Notes: generated by a model from the letters alone, not told the origin. Shown: positions 10,305-21,775, numbered from the stretch's first letter. The stretch: DNA of 64,000 bases from Pseudonocardia abyssalis (GCF_019263705.2 NZ_JADQDK010000001.1:3472001-3536000); one strand, 5' to 3'. Numbers and translations: made by a program.

Positions 10305-11174
10305 CTACGAGGGCGGCGGAGGCCCGACGCGGCGGGCCGTCGCGAAGCGGGGGCGGCCGGTCAGGTCGAGGTGCTCCTCGACGTCGGTGAGCACCTTGCG
10401 GCGGCGCAGCAGTGCGGGCACGACCTCCCCGTGGGTGTCGTCGTGCTCGATCGCGAGGTGGCCCCCGTAGCGGAGCAGCCCGGCCGAGGTCCCGATGACC
10501 GCGCGGATGACCTCCAGGCCGTCCGGTCCGCCGAACACGGCCCCGGGCGGGTCCCACTCGGTGACCTCGGGCGGAAGCGCCGTGGCGTCGGGGACGTAGG
10601 GCGGATTGCACAGGACCAGGTCGACGTGCGACTCCAGCTCGATGAGCAGGTCGCTCCAGCGCACGTCGGCGGCGTGCAGGACGACGGTGTCGCCGTGCGC
10701 GGCGATGTTGTGCCGGGCCCAGGTCAGCGCGCCGGGGTCGGCCTCGACGGCGTGCACCTGCGCGTCCGGGCGGCTCGCGGCGACGGCCAGCGCGAGCGCC
10801 CCGGTGCCGGTGCACAGGTCGACCACCAGCGGCGACGCGACGTCGGCGATCGCGCGGAGCCCCCACTCCAGCAGCAGCTCGGTCTCCGGGCGCGGCGTGA
10901 AGACCCCCGGCCCGACCGCCACGGCGACCGGCCCGAGCACCGCGGTGCCGAGCAGGTGCTGCAGCGGCTCGCGGGTGGCGCGGCGCACGACCAGCCGGCG
11001 CAGGGCCTCCACCACGGGCGGGTCGACGAGCGGGTGCATCATCAGCTTCCCGCGCTCCACCCCGACGACGTGCGCGGCGAGGATCTCGGCGTCGACGCGC
11101 GGGGAGGCGACCCCGGCCTCGGTGAGCATCCGCTCGGCCTCGGCGATGGCGAGACGCAGCGGCTGGCGGCTCAC
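10305..11174 (-). CDS. prmC: Release factor glutamine methyltransferase
   Basis: 289 residues. It methylates the glutamine of the GGQ motif in release factors. The N-terminal helical domain is followed by a SAM-binding fold: TPRPETELLLEW, VVDLCTGTGALALAVA (SAM loop) and the catalytic NPPY motif in LVLCNPPYVPD. It lies 31 bp downstream of prfA, whose product is its substrate. GTG start at 11174. Confidence 0.95.
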   Translation of the reverse strand: MSRQPLRLAIAEAERMLTEAGVASPRVDAEILAAHVVGVERGKLMMHPLVDPPVVEALRRLVVRRATREPLQHLLGTAVLGPVAVAVGPGVFTPRPETELLLEWGLRAIADVASPLVVDLCTGTGALALAVAASRPDAQVHAVEADPGALTWARHNIAAHGDTVVLHAADVRWSDLLIELESHVDLVLCNPPYVPDATALPPEVTEWDPPGAVFGGPDGLEVIRAVIGTSAGLLRYGGHLAIEHDDTHGEVVPALLRRRKVLTDVEEHLDLTGRPRFATARRVGPPPPS

Positions 11175-11205
11175 CGGCCCGTCCCCCGTCGCGCTCGCCG
11201 GCCGG

Positions 11206-12270
11206 TCATGAGCTCAGCTGCTCCGCCCGGTCGGCCGCCGTGAGGGCCGTCAGCAGGTCGTCGAGGTCGCCGTCGAGGACCGTGCTGAGGTTGTGCGCCT
11301 TGTAGCCGACGCGGTGGTCGGCGATGCGGTTCTCGGGGTAGTTGTAGGTGCGGATGCGCTCCGAGCGGTCGACGGTGCGCACCTGCGACTTCCGCTCCGC
11401 CATCGCCTCCGCGGCCAGCTCGGCCTCGTGCACCGCCTGCAGCCGCGACCGCAGCACCTCCATCGCCCGCGCCCGGTTCTGCAGCTGGCTGCGCTCGTTC
11501 TGGCAGCTCACGACGATGCCGGAGGGCAGGTGGGTGATCCGCACGGCCGAGTCGGTGGTGTTGACGCTCTGCCCACCGTGGCCCGAGGAGCGGAACACGT
11601 CGACGCGCAGGTCCTTCTCGTCGATCTCGACGTCGGCGTCCTCACCGGTGTCGGGATAGACGAGCACGCCGGCGGCGGAGGTGTGGATGCGGCCCTGCGA
11701 CTCGGTGACGGGCACGCGCTGCACGCGGTGCACCCCGCCCTCGAACTTCAGCGCGCTCCACACCCCGTCGGGCTCGGGCGCCCGCGCCCGCACGATCAGG
11801 GTGATGTCCTTGTAGCCGCCGAGGTCGGAGACGTTGGCGTCGAGCACCTCGGTCCGCCAGCCGCGCCGCTCGGCGTAGCGGGTGTACATGCGCACGAGGT
11901 CGCTCGCGAACAGCGCGGACTCCTCGCCGCCCTCCCCCGACTTGACCTCCATCACGACGTCGTCGCCGTCGTGCGGGTCGCGCGGGACGAGCAGCTCGGC
12001 GAGGCGGGTCTCCAGTGCGGGGATGCGGGCGACGAGGTCGTCGGCCTCGGCGGCGAACGAGGGGTCCTCCCCCGCCAGCTCACGGGCGGCGGAGAGGTCC
12101 TCGCGGGCGGTGGACAGCTCGCGGGAGGCGGCGACGATCGGGCCCAGCTCCGCGTAGCGGCGGCCGAGCTTGCGGGCCAGCGACGCGTCGGCGTGGATGG
12201 CCGGGTCGGCGAGGCGCAGCTCCAGCTCGGCGTGCTCGGCGAGCATCGCGTCGACGGCCGGTGCCGGCAT
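11206..12270 (-). CDS. prfA: Peptide chain release factor 1
   Basis: 354 residues from the ATG at 12270, chosen because AAGGGACGAGGAG lies directly upstream and the longer open frame merely reads through rpmE out of frame. RF1 recognises UAA/UAG. The GGQ loop [17 protein letters not shown] lies near residue 230, with ASSO-type conserved [11 protein letters not shown] and GYKDI upstream. The PxT stop-codon tripeptide region appears around [10 protein letters not shown]. It is followed by its modifying enzyme PrmC. Confidence 0.96.
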   Translation of the reverse strand: MPAPAVDAMLAEHAELELRLADPAIHADASLARKLGRRYAELGPIVAASRELSTAREDLSAARELAGEDPSFAAEADDLVARIPALETRLAELLVPRDPHDGDDVVMEVKSGEGGEESALFASDLVRMYTRYAERRGWRTEVLDANVSDLGGYKDITLIVRARAPEPDGVWSALKFEGGVHRVQRVPVTESQGRIHTSAAGVLVYPDTGEDADVEIDEKDLRVDVFRSSGHGGQSVNTTDSAVRITHLPSGIVVSCQNERSQLQNRARAMEVLRSRLQAVHEAELAAEAMAERKSQVRTVDRSERIRTYNYPENRIADHRVGYKAHNLSTVLDGDLDDLLTALTAADRAEQLSS

Positions 12271-12305
12271 CTCCTCGTCCCTTCGGATGGTCTCGTGACA
12301 CGCGA

Positions 12306-12336
12306 ACGGCGCCCACCCGGATCGGGTGGGCGCCGT
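12306..12336 (-). terminator. Hairpin terminator after rpmE
   Basis: A perfect 14-bp stem (ACGGCGCCCACCCG paired with its complement) closes a 3-base loop, 9 bp after the rpmE stop and 36 bp before the prfA start. There is no U tract, as usual for high-GC actinobacteria. It would separate rpmE from prfA. Confidence 0.75.
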
Positions 12337-12344
12337 CGGCGGAA

Positions 12345-12560
12345 CTACTTGCCGGCCCGCTTGCCGTAGCGCGCCTCGAAGCGCGCCACGCGGCCACCGG
12401 CGTCGAGGATGCGCTGCTTGCCGGTGTAGAAGGGGTGGCAGGCGGAGCAGGTCTCGGCGGTGATCGAGCCGTTGGACTTGGTGCTGCGCGTGGTGAACGA
12501 GTTGCCGCAGCTGCAGGTCACCTGGGTGGTGACGTACTCGGGGTGGATGCCAGATCGCAC
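12345..12560 (-). CDS. rpmE: 50S ribosomal protein L31 (zinc-binding form)
   Basis: 71 residues from the GTG at 12560, with AGAGGAA upstream; the longer open frame starts far into the leader. It begins [20 protein letters not shown] and carries the zinc-ribbon cysteines CSC near residue 16 and CSAC near residue 37, followed by HPFYTGKQ. This is the C+ (zinc) form, which in actinobacteria is exchanged for a Cys-free paralogue under zinc limitation. It lies between rho and prfA, the conserved order. Confidence 0.96.
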   Translation of the reverse strand: MRSGIHPEYVTTQVTCSCGNSFTTRSTKSNGSITAETCSACHPFYTGKQRILDAGGRVARFEARYGKRAGK

Positions 12561-12643
12561 GGTGGTTCCTCTCGAAGTGGCACCGGGTCCTCGTCGTGCG
12601 AGGTGAACCGGGGCCGGAGCGTGACAGGTCATTCAACCACCCG

Positions 12644-12671
12644 GGCCGCCCGCGGATTCCCGCGGGCGGCC
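12644..12671 (-). terminator. Hairpin terminator after rho
   Basis: A 12-bp GC stem (GGCCGCCCGCGG with its complement) and a 4-base ATTC loop, starting 8 bp after the rho stop. It lies between rho and rpmE and lacks a U tract. Confidence 0.7.
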
Positions 12672-12678
12672 GGGCGGG

Positions 12679-14922
12679 TCAGTCGGTGTCGCCGACCGGG
12701 AGGCCCTTGGCGACCTGCATCAGGAACTCGATGTTGGTGCGGGTCTTCTTGAGCTGGGTGAGCAGCAGGTCGATGGCCTGCTGGTCGTCCAGCGCGGAGA
12801 GCACCCGGCGCAGCTTGACCATGACGGCCAGCTCGTCGGGCGAGAGCAGCAGCTCCTCCTTGCGGGTGCCCGAGTCGCCGACGTCGACGGCCGGGAAGAC
12901 CCGCTTGTCGGCGATGCGGCGGTCGAGCTTGAGCTCGGCGTTGCCGGTGCCCTTGAACTCCTCGAAGATCACCGTGTCCATCGTGGAACCGGTCTCGACC
13001 AGCGCGGTGGCGAGGATGGTGAGCGATCCACCGTTCTCGATGTTGCGCGCGGCGCCGAGGAAGCGCTTGGGCGGGTAGAGCGCCGTGGAGTCGACACCAC
13101 CGGAGAGGATCCGGCCCGACGCGGGCGCGGCCAGGTTGTAGGCCCGGCCCAGGCGGGTGATCGAGTCGAGCAGCACGACGACGTCGTGGCCCATCTCGAC
13201 GAGGCGCTTCGCCCGCTCGATGGCCAGCTCGGCGACCGTGGTGTGGTCGGAGGCGGGACGGTCGAAGGTGGAGGCGATGACCTCGCCCTTCACCGACCGG
13301 GTCATGTCGGTGACCTCCTCCGGCCGCTCGTCCACCAGGACGACCATGAGGTGGCACTCCGGGTTGTTCGTGGTGATCGCGTTGGCGATCGCCTGCAGCA
13401 CCATCGTCTTGCCCGCCTTGGGCGGGCTGACGATCAGCGCGCGCTGACCCTTGCCGATCGGCATGACCAGGTCGATGATCCGCGTGGTCATGATGTGCGA
13501 CTCGGTCTCGAGGCGCAGCCGGTCGTTCGGGTAGAGCGGCGTGAGCTTGGTGAACTCGGCGCGGTTGCGCGACGCCTCCGGGTCCTGCCCGTTGATGGTG
13601 TCGACGCGGACGAGCGGGTTGAACTTCTGGCGGGACTGCTCGCCCTCGCGGCCCTCGCGGACCGCACCGGTGATCGCGTCGCCGCGGCGCAGGCCGTGCT
13701 TGCGCACGAGCGAGAGCGAGACGTAGCAGTCGGTGGGGCCGGAGAGGTAGCCCGTGGTCCGGACGAACGCGTAGTTGTCGAGGATGTCGACGATGCCGGC
13801 GACGGGGAGCAGGACGTCGTCGTCGCGCACCTCGGTGTCGACGTTGCCCTGGCCGCCGCCGTTGCCCGCGCCGCCGCGGTCGCGGTCGCGGCCGCGTCGA
13901 CGGTCCCGGAAGCGACGGCCGCGGCGGCCGCGGCCGTCGCCGTCGTCGTCGGAGTCGTCGTCCGGGCGGTTGTCGCGCGGGCCGCGGTTGTCGTTGCCGC
14001 CGCGGTTGTCGTTGCGGTCGGCCCGGTTGTCGCTGCGGTCGTTGCCGCCGCGGTTGTCGTTCCGGTTCTCGCCGCGGTCGCCGCCACCCCGGTTGTCGTC
14101 GCGGGCGTCGCCGACGCGGCCCTCGGAGCGCTGCTCACCGGCCGTGCCGTTCTGGCCGGCCCCGTCCTGGTTGCCGTTGCGGCCACCGTTCTGGGTGGCG
14201 TTGTTCTGGGCGGCACCGTTCTGCGAGCCGCGCGTGCGGTTGCGCCCGCCGCGCTCCTCGGTGGCGTCACCGGCGTCGGCGGCCACGGGCTCGGCCTGCT
14301 CGGCATTGCGGTTGCGACGGCTGCGGCCGCGACGGCCACCACCCTCGGTGGGGGCGTCGGTGTCGGCCGAGGGGGCCGACCCGTTGACGGACGGCGCCTG
14401 CACCGCCGTCTCGACGGCGGCTGCCGGGGCCTCGACGGCCGGGGTCTCCACGACGGGCGTCTCGACCGCGGGGGTGACGGCGGGGGTGACGGCGGCCGGG
14501 ACCTCGACGGGCGCGGCAGCGGGAGCCGGGACCTCGGGGGCCGGGGGCTCGGCCGCGGGCGGCGGGGTGGTCGCGGCGGGCGCCCACGTCGAGTCGGGCG
14601 CGCCGGCCGGGCGCGATGCCGTGCGGCGCCGACGGGTGGTGGGGGCCGGGGCCGCGCCGTTGTCGGCGGCGGCCGGGGCCGGAGCCGCGGCGACGGGCAC
14701 CTCGACGGCGGGCGCCGGGGCGGCGGCCGCGGCGGGGGCCGGGGCGGCGGGTGCGCCGGCCTGGCGCTCCTTGATGGCGGCGATGAGATCGCCCTTGCGC
14801 ATCCCGGTGGTGCCGGAGATGTTCAGCTCCTCGGCCAGCTGGCGGAGCTCCGCCAGCACCATTCCGGTGAGGCCACCCCGCTTGCGGGCGGGCGTGGTGC
14901 TGACGAGATCGGTCTCGCTCAC
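12679..14922 (-). CDS. rho: Transcription termination factor Rho with long low-complexity insertion
   Basis: 747 residues from the GTG at 14922 (AGGAAGGAC upstream); E. coli Rho has 419. The N-terminal SAP-like helical module ([20 protein letters not shown]) is followed by about 270 residues of low complexity: first Ala/Pro/Val-rich, then Asn/Arg/Gly/Asp-rich with many DNRGG and RGRRGRR units. After it come the RNA-binding cold-shock fold and the hexameric ATPase with P-loop [17 protein letters not shown] and the Q/R-loop region. Such insertions in actinobacterial Rho bind RNA. Near-repetitive codons make this tract prone to slippage. Confidence 0.96.
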   Translation of the reverse strand: MSETDLVSTTPARKRGGLTGMVLAELRQLAEELNISGTTGMRKGDLIAAIKERQAGAPAAPAPAAAAAPAPAVEVPVAAAPAPAAADNGAAPAPTTRRRRTASRPAGAPDSTWAPAATTPPPAAEPPAPEVPAPAAAPVEVPAAVTPAVTPAVETPVVETPAVEAPAAAVETAVQAPSVNGSAPSADTDAPTEGGGRRGRSRRNRNAEQAEPVAADAGDATEERGGRNRTRGSQNGAAQNNATQNGGRNGNQDGAGQNGTAGEQRSEGRVGDARDDNRGGGDRGENRNDNRGGNDRSDNRADRNDNRGGNDNRGPRDNRPDDDSDDDGDGRGRRGRRFRDRRRGRDRDRGGAGNGGGQGNVDTEVRDDDVLLPVAGIVDILDNYAFVRTTGYLSGPTDCYVSLSLVRKHGLRRGDAITGAVREGREGEQSRQKFNPLVRVDTINGQDPEASRNRAEFTKLTPLYPNDRLRLETESHIMTTRIIDLVMPIGKGQRALIVSPPKAGKTMVLQAIANAITTNNPECHLMVVLVDERPEEVTDMTRSVKGEVIASTFDRPASDHTTVAELAIERAKRLVEMGHDVVVLLDSITRLGRAYNLAAPASGRILSGGVDSTALYPPKRFLGAARNIENGGSLTILATALVETGSTMDTVIFEEFKGTGNAELKLDRRIADKRVFPAVDVGDSGTRKEELLLSPDELAVMVKLRRVLSALDDQQAIDLLLTQLKKTRTNIEFLMQVAKGLPVGDTD

Positions 14923-15262
14923 AGATGTCCTTCCTGACCGACCGGGTCTCTTGCCCTGGTCAGCGGATGTCACACACTCGCCCGGACGGTGTGCCGGACG
15001 ACATGTCGGTCTACGGATCGCAGGTCAGGGAAACTGACCAGTTCGCGGCCGCCCCGACAGGCAAGGGCGACGATCGCTGCGACTGTTCGCGGGGACGGCC
15101 GCTCGGGACGGGCGCGGGTCTGGCTCCAGCGCTGATTCGGGAGAACCAGGGTGCCGGGGTGCGCAGATGGCCCGAGTGGCCACGCGGTTGACGCGTGGAT
15201 CGCCGTTGCGAGGCCGAGACTAGACTCCCGCGCTGGTCACGGCAACCACCACCCCGGGCGTG
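14923..15262. other. Gene-free stretch: rho leader/promoter and thr operon end
   Basis: 340 bp without a supported gene. On the minus strand it holds the rho upstream region: an inverted repeat GGTCAG-GGAAA-CTGACC (15023-15039) and a possible -10 TAGACC (complement of 15008-15013). Nearer thrB is the hairpin at 15180-15198. I see no conserved leader peptide or recognised riboswitch. Confidence 0.5.
15180..15198 (-). terminator. Possible terminator of the hom-thrC-thrB operon
   Basis: A 7-bp stem CCACGCG/CGCGTGG with a 5-base loop, about 65 bp downstream of the thrB stop. It is the only clear hairpin between thrB and rho. Confidence 0.45.
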
Positions 15263-16165
15263 TCAGCCGATCTCGACTTGCGCCCCTGCCGCGTCGATGG
15301 GAAGCGGCAGCGTCGAGAAGCCGCGCAGGTCCAGCCCGTCCGGCAGGCTGCCGCCGGTGGTGAGGGCGAGCACGGTGGGCCCGGCACCGGAGATCGCGGC
15401 CGGGACGCCCCGCGCGCGCAGCGCGTCGACCAGGTCGGCGGAGTCCGGGTAGGCCGGACGCCGGTAGCCCTGGTGCAGGCGGTCCTCGGTGGCCGGGAGC
15501 AGCAGATCGGGGCGAGAAGTGAACGCCAGCACCGCGAGTGCGGTGCGGCTGCCGGTGAAGGCGGCGTCGACCAGGGGGACCCGGTCGGGCAGCAGGCCCC
15601 GGGTCGTCGCCGTGGACGACTCCGTTCCCGTGACGAGCGCCACGGGGCGGATCCCGGGATGCGCGTCGAGCCGTACGGCGTGGAACCGCCCCGCGGTGTT
15701 CCCCACGGTCTCCCATGCGATCACGAACCCGCCGAGCAGGGACGCCGCGGTGTTGTCGGCGTGCCCCTCCATCCCCGCCGTGACCTGCAACAACGTGTCC
15801 TGCTCCAGCTCCGCGTCGCGCCCGGCGAGCACGATCGCGGCGACGGCCCCGGCCACCGCGGCGGTCGCCGAGCTACCCAGCCCGCGCGAGTGCGGGATCG
15901 CGTTGCGGCAGCGCAGTCTCAGGCCGGCCGGCGCGTCGCCGGTGATGTTCCACGCGGTGCGCATGGCGCGGACCACGAGGTGGGAATCGTCACAGGGCAC
16001 CTGCCCTGCGCCCTCGCCCACGACCTCGACGCTCACCCCGTCGCCGGCGACGCAGACCTCGATCTCGTCGTAGAGGCCGAGCGCGAGACCGAGCGAGTCG
16101 AATCCGGGGCCCAGGTTCGCCGACGAGGCCGGGACCCGCACCCGGACTTCGCTCGGCCGTCCCAT
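15263..16165 (-). CDS. thrB: Homoserine kinase
   Basis: 300 residues, GHMP kinase family. It phosphorylates L-homoserine for threonine synthesis. The ATP loop reads PHSRGLGSSATAAVAG near residue 90, the N-terminal motif VPASSANLGPGFDSLGLALG is intact, and the C-terminal GHMP motif is ISGAGPTVLAL. The ATG overlaps the thrC stop by one base (TGATG), so it is probably translationally coupled. It is the last gene of the hom-thrC-thrB operon. Confidence 0.96.
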   Translation of the reverse strand: MGRPSEVRVRVPASSANLGPGFDSLGLALGLYDEIEVCVAGDGVSVEVVGEGAGQVPCDDSHLVVRAMRTAWNITGDAPAGLRLRCRNAIPHSRGLGSSATAAVAGAVAAIVLAGRDAELEQDTLLQVTAGMEGHADNTAASLLGGFVIAWETVGNTAGRFHAVRLDAHPGIRPVALVTGTESSTATTRGLLPDRVPLVDAAFTGSRTALAVLAFTSRPDLLLPATEDRLHQGYRRPAYPDSADLVDALRARGVPAAISGAGPTVLALTTGGSLPDGLDLRGFSTLPLPIDAAGAQVEIG

Positions 16166-17238
16166 CAGGCCAGCTCCAGGGCCGCAGCGACGGCGCTCGG
16201 GTCGATCGGGACGACGGTGGGCGTGGGCGCGGTGAGCAGTGCGGTGTCGGGGTCCTTCAGCCCGTGGCCGGTGACGGTGCACACCACGAGCGAGCCGCGG
16301 GGCAGCGTGCCGTCGCCGGTGGACTGCAGGAGCCCGGCGACACTCGCCGCGGACGCCGGCTCCACGAACACGCCCTCGCGCGCGGAGAGCAACCGGTAGG
16401 CGGTGAGGATCTCGTCGTCGGTGACGGCGGCGAACTTCCCGTTCGAGTCGTCGCGGGCCGTCATCGCGGCCGTCCACGACGCCGGGGAGCCGATGCGGAT
16501 CGCGGTGGCGATCGTCTCGGGGTTCTTGACCGGCGCGCCGTGGACCAGCGGTGCCGCCCCGGCGGCCTGGTAACCGAACATCCGCGGCGGCGCGGGGATC
16601 AGACCGTCGTCGAGGTACGCGCGGTAGCCGGCCCAGTACGCGGTGATGTTGCCGGCGTTGCCGACCGGCAGGCAGTGCACGTCGGGCGCGCGGCCCAGCA
16701 CGTCGCAGATCTCGTAGGCGGCACTCGCCTGACCCGCGATCCGGGTCGGGTTCACCGAGTTGACGAGCGCGGCCACCGGGTAGTCGGCCGCGGTCTTGCG
16801 GGCGAGCTCGAGGCAGTCGTCGAAGTTGCCGTCGATCTGCAGGATCCGGGCCCCGTGCGCGACGGCCTGGGCCAGCTTCCCGAGCGCGATCTTGCCCTGG
16901 GGCACGAGGACCGCGCAGGTCATGCCCGCGCGGGTGGCGTACGCGGCGGCCGAGGCCGACGTGTTGCCGGTGGACGCGCAGATGACGCCCTGCTGGCCGT
17001 TCGCGAGCGCTGCGGTGACCGCCATCGTCATCCCGCGGTCCTTGAACGACCCCGTGGGGTTCATGCCGTCGACCTTGAGGAACACGTCGCAGCCGGTCAG
17101 CTCGGACAGGTGCGGCGCGGGGAGCAGCGGCGTGCCGCCCTCGCCGAGCGTGACCACCGTCCACCCCGGTTCCACCGGCATCCGGTCCCGGTAGGCCTCG
17201 ATCACTCCCGGCCAGCGGTGCGTCGTCAACGACGTCAC
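16165..17238 (-). CDS. thrC: Threonine synthase
   Basis: 357 residues, PLP fold type II. It converts O-phosphohomoserine to threonine. The PLP-lysine motif is [15 protein letters not shown] near residue 62, and the phosphate-binding loop [11 protein letters not shown] is present. The GTG start at 17238 overlaps the hom stop as GTGA. Length matches the short actinobacterial ThrC class (about 350-360) rather than the longer enterobacterial one. Confidence 0.96.
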   Translation of the reverse strand: MTSLTTHRWPGVIEAYRDRMPVEPGWTVVTLGEGGTPLLPAPHLSELTGCDVFLKVDGMNPTGSFKDRGMTMAVTAALANGQQGVICASTGNTSASAAAYATRAGMTCAVLVPQGKIALGKLAQAVAHGARILQIDGNFDDCLELARKTAADYPVAALVNSVNPTRIAGQASAAYEICDVLGRAPDVHCLPVGNAGNITAYWAGYRAYLDDGLIPAPPRMFGYQAAGAAPLVHGAPVKNPETIATAIRIGSPASWTAAMTARDDSNGKFAAVTDDEILTAYRLLSAREGVFVEPASAASVAGLLQSTGDGTLPRGSLVVCTVTGHGLKDPDTALLTAPTPTVVPIDPSAVAAALELA

Positions 17239-18578
17239 GGCGCCACTCCCTTTCGTCCGAGGTCTTCGACGCGCAGCACGCTGTCGACGGCGCGAACCAC
17301 GTCGAGCCCGGCCAGCACCTGCACCGTGGCGGCGAGCGCGGCCTCCGGCGCAGCGTGGGTGACGACGACGAGCCGGGCGGCGCTGACGGTGCCGGACCCG
17401 GCGGAGTCGGCGACACCGCCCGTCTGTCGCACGGCGGCGATGCTCACCCCGTGCGTGGAGAACTCGCCCGCGATGGTGGCCAGCACGCCCGCGCGGTCGG
17501 CCACCTCCAGGCTCACGTGGTAGCGGGTGTCCACCGCACCGATCGGCAGCACCGGCAGGTGCGCGTAGGCCGACTCGCGTGCCCCGCGCCCGCCGTGCAC
17601 GCGGTTGCGCGCCACGGCGACGAGGTCGCCCAGCACGGCGCTCGCGGTGGGCGCGCCACCGGCGCCCTGACCGTAGAACATGAGCTGCCCCGCCGCCTCG
17701 GCCTCGACGAACACCGCGTTGAACGCGCCGTCGACGGTGGCGAGCGGGTGCGCGGCGGGGATCATCGCCGGGTAGACACGGGCGGAGACCGCCTCGGGAG
17801 CGGCGTCGGTGGCCGGTCTGCGCTCGCAGATCGCCAGCAGCTTGATCACGCAGCCGATGCCCCGCGCCGCGGCGATGTCGGACGCCGTGACGTGCCGGAT
17901 GCCCTCGCAGTGCACGTCGGCGGCCGTGACGCGGGTGTGGAAGGCCAGCGTGGCGAGGATGGCGGCCTTCGACGCGGCGTCGTAGCCGTCGACGTCGGCG
18001 CTCGGGTCGGCCTCGGCGTAGCCGAGCCGCGTGGCCTCCTCCAGCGCGTCGGCGTAACCGGCGCCGGACTCCGTCATCGCGGAGAGGATGAAGTTGGTGG
18101 TGCCGTTGACGATCCCGGCGACGCGCGTGATCCGGTCCCCGGCCAGGCTCTCGCGCAGGGGTCGCAGCAGCGGGATCGCGCCCGCGACGGACGCCTCGTA
18201 GAACAGGTCGACACCCGATGAGTCGGCGGCCGCGGCGAGCGCCGCACCCTCCTCCGCGAGCAGGGCCTTGTTCGCCGTGACCACCGACTTGCCGGCCTTG
18301 AGCGCCTCGAGCAGCAGCGTGCGAGCGGGCTCGATGCCGCCGATCACCTCGACGACCACGTCGACGTCGTCGCGCGTGACGAGCGCGGTGGCGTCGGTGG
18401 TGAGGAGATCGCCCAGCTCGGGGTGCTTGTGCGGGCGCCGCACCGCCACCCCGACCAGCTCGACGGGGGCTCCCGCGCGCGCCGCAAGCTCGTCGGCCTG
18501 CTCGCGCAGCAGGCGGACGATCTCCCCGCCGACGGTGCCGCAGCCCAGCAGTGCGACGCGCACCGCGTTCCCGTTCAC
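17235..18578 (-). CDS. hom: Homoserine dehydrogenase with C-terminal ACT domain
   Basis: 447 residues. It reduces aspartate semialdehyde to homoserine. The NAD(P) loop is [14 protein letters not shown] at the N terminus. The catalytic region includes [13 protein letters not shown] and [16 protein letters not shown]. Residues from about 360 form an ACT domain ([20 protein letters not shown]), the usual site of threonine feedback inhibition. GTG start at 18578 with GAGGAG upstream. It is followed by thrC with a 4-bp overlap, and lysA lies 76 bp upstream. Confidence 0.96.
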   Translation of the reverse strand: MNGNAVRVALLGCGTVGGEIVRLLREQADELAARAGAPVELVGVAVRRPHKHPELGDLLTTDATALVTRDDVDVVVEVIGGIEPARTLLLEALKAGKSVVTANKALLAEEGAALAAAADSSGVDLFYEASVAGAIPLLRPLRESLAGDRITRVAGIVNGTTNFILSAMTESGAGYADALEEATRLGYAEADPSADVDGYDAASKAAILATLAFHTRVTAADVHCEGIRHVTASDIAAARGIGCVIKLLAICERRPATDAAPEAVSARVYPAMIPAAHPLATVDGAFNAVFVEAEAAGQLMFYGQGAGGAPTASAVLGDLVAVARNRVHGGRGARESAYAHLPVLPIGAVDTRYHVSLEVADRAGVLATIAGEFSTHGVSIAAVRQTGGVADSAGSGTVSAARLVVVTHAAPEAALAATVQVLAGLDVVRAVDSVLRVEDLGRKGVAP

Positions 18579-18654
18579 TGAGGACTCCTCGCTGACGACA
18601 GTGGGCCCATGGTCCGGTGCCGGGCACCGGGGCGGTCGGCGGGCGTGACAGGTC

Positions 18655-20097
18655 TCACGGCCCGACCTCCAACCGGAACTGGTCCTCCGGCGTCTCCCGC
18701 CGCAGGATCACCCGCGCCTCCCCCGCACGCACCGCGACGACCGCGGGGCGGGGCAGGCGGTTGTACGAGCTGGCCATCGAGTAGCAGTACGCGCCGGTGG
18801 CCGCGACGCCGAGCAGGTCGCCGGGGGCGAGGTCGGCGGGCAGCCAGCAGTCGCGCACGACGATGTCGCCGCTCTCGCAGTGCTTGCCGACGACGCGCGA
18901 CAGCACGGCCTCGCCGCTGCCGTCGCGCTCGGAGGAGCGCGAGACCAGGCGGCAGTCGTACACCGCGTCGTAGAGGGCGGTGCGGATGTTGTCGCTCATC
19001 CCGCCGTCGACGCTCACGTAGCGACGGCCGGTCGACCCGCCGAGCGACACGTCCTTGAGCGTGCCGACCTCGTAGAGCGTGACGGTGCCCGGTCCCGCGA
19101 TCGCGCGCCCGGGCTCGACCGCGATCTCCGGCACGTCGAGCTCCTCCGCGTGGCACTCCTTCTTCACGATGCCGCGCAGCTCCTCGGCGAGCTCGGCGAC
19201 GTCGAGCGGGGTCTCCCCCGCGCGGTAGGCGATGCCGAAGCCGCCGCCGAGGTCGAGGGTGGTGAGCGAGGTCAGCGCGTCGCCGCCGTGTTCCTTGTGC
19301 AGCGCGGCGAGGAAGCGGACGACGCGGTGCGCGGCCACCTCGAAGCCCTCGGTGTCGAAGATCTGGCTGCCGATGTGGCTGTGCAGGCCCACCAGCGACA
19401 GGCCCGGCGAGCGCAGCACCCGTCGTGCCGCCTCGGCCGCAGCGCCCGCCTCGCCCCCGGCGATCGAGAACCCGAACTTCTGGTCCTCGTGGGCGGTGGC
19501 GATGAACTCGTGCGTGTGCGCCTCGACCCCGACCGTCAGGCGGATCATCACCGGCGTGACGACCCCGCGGTCGGTGGCGATGGCGTCGAGCCGGGCGATC
19601 TCGTGGAAGGAGTCGATCACGACCCGGCCGACGCCCGCGTCGACCGCGGCTGCGAGCTCCCCGGTCGACTTGTTGTTGCCGTGCACCGCGATCCGCTCGG
19701 CCGGGAACCCGGCGCGCAGCGCGACGGCCAGCTCGCCGCCGCTCGCGACGTCGAGCGAGAGACCCTCCTGCGCCACCCAGCGCGCGACCTCGACGGACAG
19801 GAACGCCTTCGCCGCGTAGTGCACCGACGACGCCCCGAACGCGGCGGCGAACTCCGCCGCGCGCGAGCGGAAGTCGTCCTCGTCGATCACGAACAGCGGG
19901 GTGCCGTACTCGGCGGCGAGGTCGCGCACGTCGAGCCCGGCGATCTCCAGCGCCCCGCCGGCCCCGCGCGCGGCGTTCCGCGGCCAGACCGAGGGGGCCA
20001 GCTCGTCGAACCCCGCGGCGTCGACGGGACGCGGGCCCGCCGTCTCGGGCGGGGCCGAGATCCCGGCGTGCAGGGGCCCCGCCGGATGCGCCCTCAT
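18655..20097 (-). CDS. lysA: Diaminopimelate decarboxylase
   Basis: 480 residues, PLP alanine-racemase fold. It makes lysine from meso-diaminopimelate. The PLP lysine is Lys97 in VHYAAKAFL. Further motifs are [23 protein letters not shown] and the C-terminal [11 protein letters not shown], where Cys and Glu contact substrate. The ATG is preceded by GGAGGCGAC. The first 40 residues are Pro/Ala/Gly-rich and look dispensable. It lies 34 bp after argS and shares its direction with hom-thrC-thrB, an [15 protein letters not shown] block. Confidence 0.96.
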   Translation of the reverse strand: MRAHPAGPLHAGISAPPETAGPRPVDAAGFDELAPSVWPRNAARGAGGALEIAGLDVRDLAAEYGTPLFVIDEDDFRSRAAEFAAAFGASSVHYAAKAFLSVEVARWVAQEGLSLDVASGGELAVALRAGFPAERIAVHGNNKSTGELAAAVDAGVGRVVIDSFHEIARLDAIATDRGVVTPVMIRLTVGVEAHTHEFIATAHEDQKFGFSIAGGEAGAAAEAARRVLRSPGLSLVGLHSHIGSQIFDTEGFEVAAHRVVRFLAALHKEHGGDALTSLTTLDLGGGFGIAYRAGETPLDVAELAEELRGIVKKECHAEELDVPEIAVEPGRAIAGPGTVTLYEVGTLKDVSLGGSTGRRYVSVDGGMSDNIRTALYDAVYDCRLVSRSSERDGSGEAVLSRVVGKHCESGDIVVRDCWLPADLAPGDLLGVAATGAYCYSMASSYNRLPRPAVVAVRAGEARVILRRETPEDQFRLEVGP

Positions 20098-20131
20098 GAC
20101 GTCGCCTCCGCGGGAACGAACACGTCGCCGG

Positions 20132-21775
20132 TCACATCCGCTCCGGCGCGCTCACGCCCAGCAGGTCGAGTCCGTTGGCCAACACCTGGCGGGCCGCGAC
20201 GCACAGCGCGAGGCGGGCGCGGTGCAGCTCGGAGATCTCCTCGTCACCCATCGGCAGGACCCGGCAGGCGTCGTAGAACTTGTGGTACGCCGCCGCGAGT
20301 GTCTCCAGGTAGCGCGCGACGCGGTGCGGCTCGCGCAGCTCCGCGGCCGAGCGGACCACCGCGGGGAACTCCCCGATCGTCCGGATCAGGTCGCCCTCGC
20401 GCGGGTGCTCCAGCAGGCCGAACGCCGTGCCGGGCTCCAGGCCGAGGTCGGCGGCGTTGCGGGCCAGCGAGGCCAGCCGGGCGTGCGCGTACTGGACGTA
20501 GAACACGGGGTTGTCGTTGCTGCGCTTCGACAGGATGTCGAGGTCGAGATCCAGGACGGAGTCGATCGAGCTGCGGATCAGCGAGTAGCGGGCCGCGTCG
20601 ACGCCGACGAACTCCACCAGGTCGTCCATGCTCACCGCGGTGCCGGCGCGCTTGCTCATCTTGAGCATCTGGCCGTCCTTGAACAGCCGCACCAGCTGCC
20701 CGATCAGGACCTCGACGGTGTCCGGGTCGTCGCCGAACGCGGCCGCGGCCGCGCGGAGCCGGGCGATGTAGCCGTGGTGGTCGGCGCCGAGCATGTAGAT
20801 GCACAGGTCGAAGCCGCGGGCGCGCTTGTCGAGGTAGTAGGCGAGGTCGCCGGCGATGTAGGCCGGCCTGCCGTCGCTCTTGATGACGGGGCGGTCCTTG
20901 TCGTCGCCCTCGTCGGTGGAGCGCAGCCACCACGCCCCGTCGGCGAAGTAGAGGTTGCCGGAGTCCTTGAGCCGCTGGACCGCGGCGTCGACGGCCCCGG
21001 AGTCGTGCAGCGACTTCTCGTGGAACCACACGTCGAAGTCGGTGCCGAAGGCGTGCAGGGCGCGCTTGATCTCGTCGAACATCAGCTCGACGCCGATCCG
21101 GCGGAACACCTCGTCGCGGTCGGGGTCGGTCAGCGCCCCGGGCTCCGCGGCGAGCACCTTCTCCGCGATCTCCCCGATGTACGCGCCGCCGTAGCCGCCC
21201 TCCGGCGTCGGCTTCCCCTCGGCCGCGGCCACCAGCGAGGCGACGAACCGGTCGATCTGGCCGCCGGCGTCGTTGAAGTAGTACTCGCGGGTGACCTTCG
21301 CGCCCCGCGCGGCCAGCACCCGGCCCAGCGCGTCGCCGACGGCGGCCCAGCGGGTGTGGCCCAGGTGCAGCGGCCCCGTCGGGTTGGCCGAGACGAACTC
21401 GAGGTTGACGGTGCGGGCGGCGTGCTCGTCGCCGGTGCCGTAGGTCGAGCCCGCCGCCAGCACGTCGCCGACGACCGCGCCCTGGGCGTCGGCCGCGAGG
21501 CGCAGGTTGATGAAGCCGGGGCCCGCGATCTCGGCCGACGCGATGCCGTCGAGGGTGCCGAGGGCGTCCACCAGCCAGGTCGCGAGGTCGCGCGGCGGGA
21601 CGCTGGCCTTCTTCGCGGTGCGCATGGCGACGTTGGTGGAGTAGTCGCCGTGGTCGGGGTTGCGGGGGCGCTCGACACCGACGTCGTCGGGCAGTGCCGC
21701 GACGTCCAGGCCGCGCGTCGTGAGGACCTCGGTCGCTGCTGTGCGGACCAGGTCGGCGAGCTGGGCGGGGGTCAC
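20132..21775 (-). CDS. argS: Arginyl-tRNA synthetase
   Basis: 547 residues, class I. The HIGH motif appears as HLGH in [18 protein letters not shown] near residue 125, and the KMSKS-type loop as [13 protein letters not shown] near residue 375. The C-terminal DALR anticodon domain is present. The GTG at 21775 follows a TAGACT -10-like hexamer by six bases, so the message is probably leaderless. argS-lysA-hom order is common in actinobacteria. Confidence 0.96.
   Translation of the reverse strand: MTPAQLADLVRTAATEVLTTRGLDVAALPDDVGVERPRNPDHGDYSTNVAMRTAKKASVPPRDLATWLVDALGTLDGIASAEIAGPGFINLRLAADAQGAVVGDVLAAGSTYGTGDEHAARTVNLEFVSANPTGPLHLGHTRWAAVGDALGRVLAARGAKVTREYYFNDAGGQIDRFVASLVAAAEGKPTPEGGYGGAYIGEIAEKVLAAEPGALTDPDRDEVFRRIGVELMFDEIKRALHAFGTDFDVWFHEKSLHDSGAVDAAVQRLKDSGNLYFADGAWWLRSTDEGDDKDRPVIKSDGRPAYIAGDLAYYLDKRARGFDLCIYMLGADHHGYIARLRAAAAAFGDDPDTVEVLIGQLVRLFKDGQMLKMSKRAGTAVSMDDLVEFVGVDAARYSLIRSSIDSVLDLDLDILSKRSNDNPVFYVQYAHARLASLARNAADLGLEPGTAFGLLEHPREGDLIRTIGEFPAVVRSAAELREPHRVARYLETLAAAYHKFYDACRVLPMGDEEISELHRARLALCVAARQVLANGLDLLGVSAPERM

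Noticed and set aside
13186..15037. Long plus-strand frames with Val/Ala/Gly- or Ser/Pro/Arg-rich repeats
   Set aside because: They mirror the low-complexity insertion of rho on the other strand.
14923..15262. Leader-peptide attenuator or riboswitch for the thr operon
   Set aside because: The operon reads away from this stretch, which is its 3' side; the hom upstream region is only 76 bp and shows no leader peptide.
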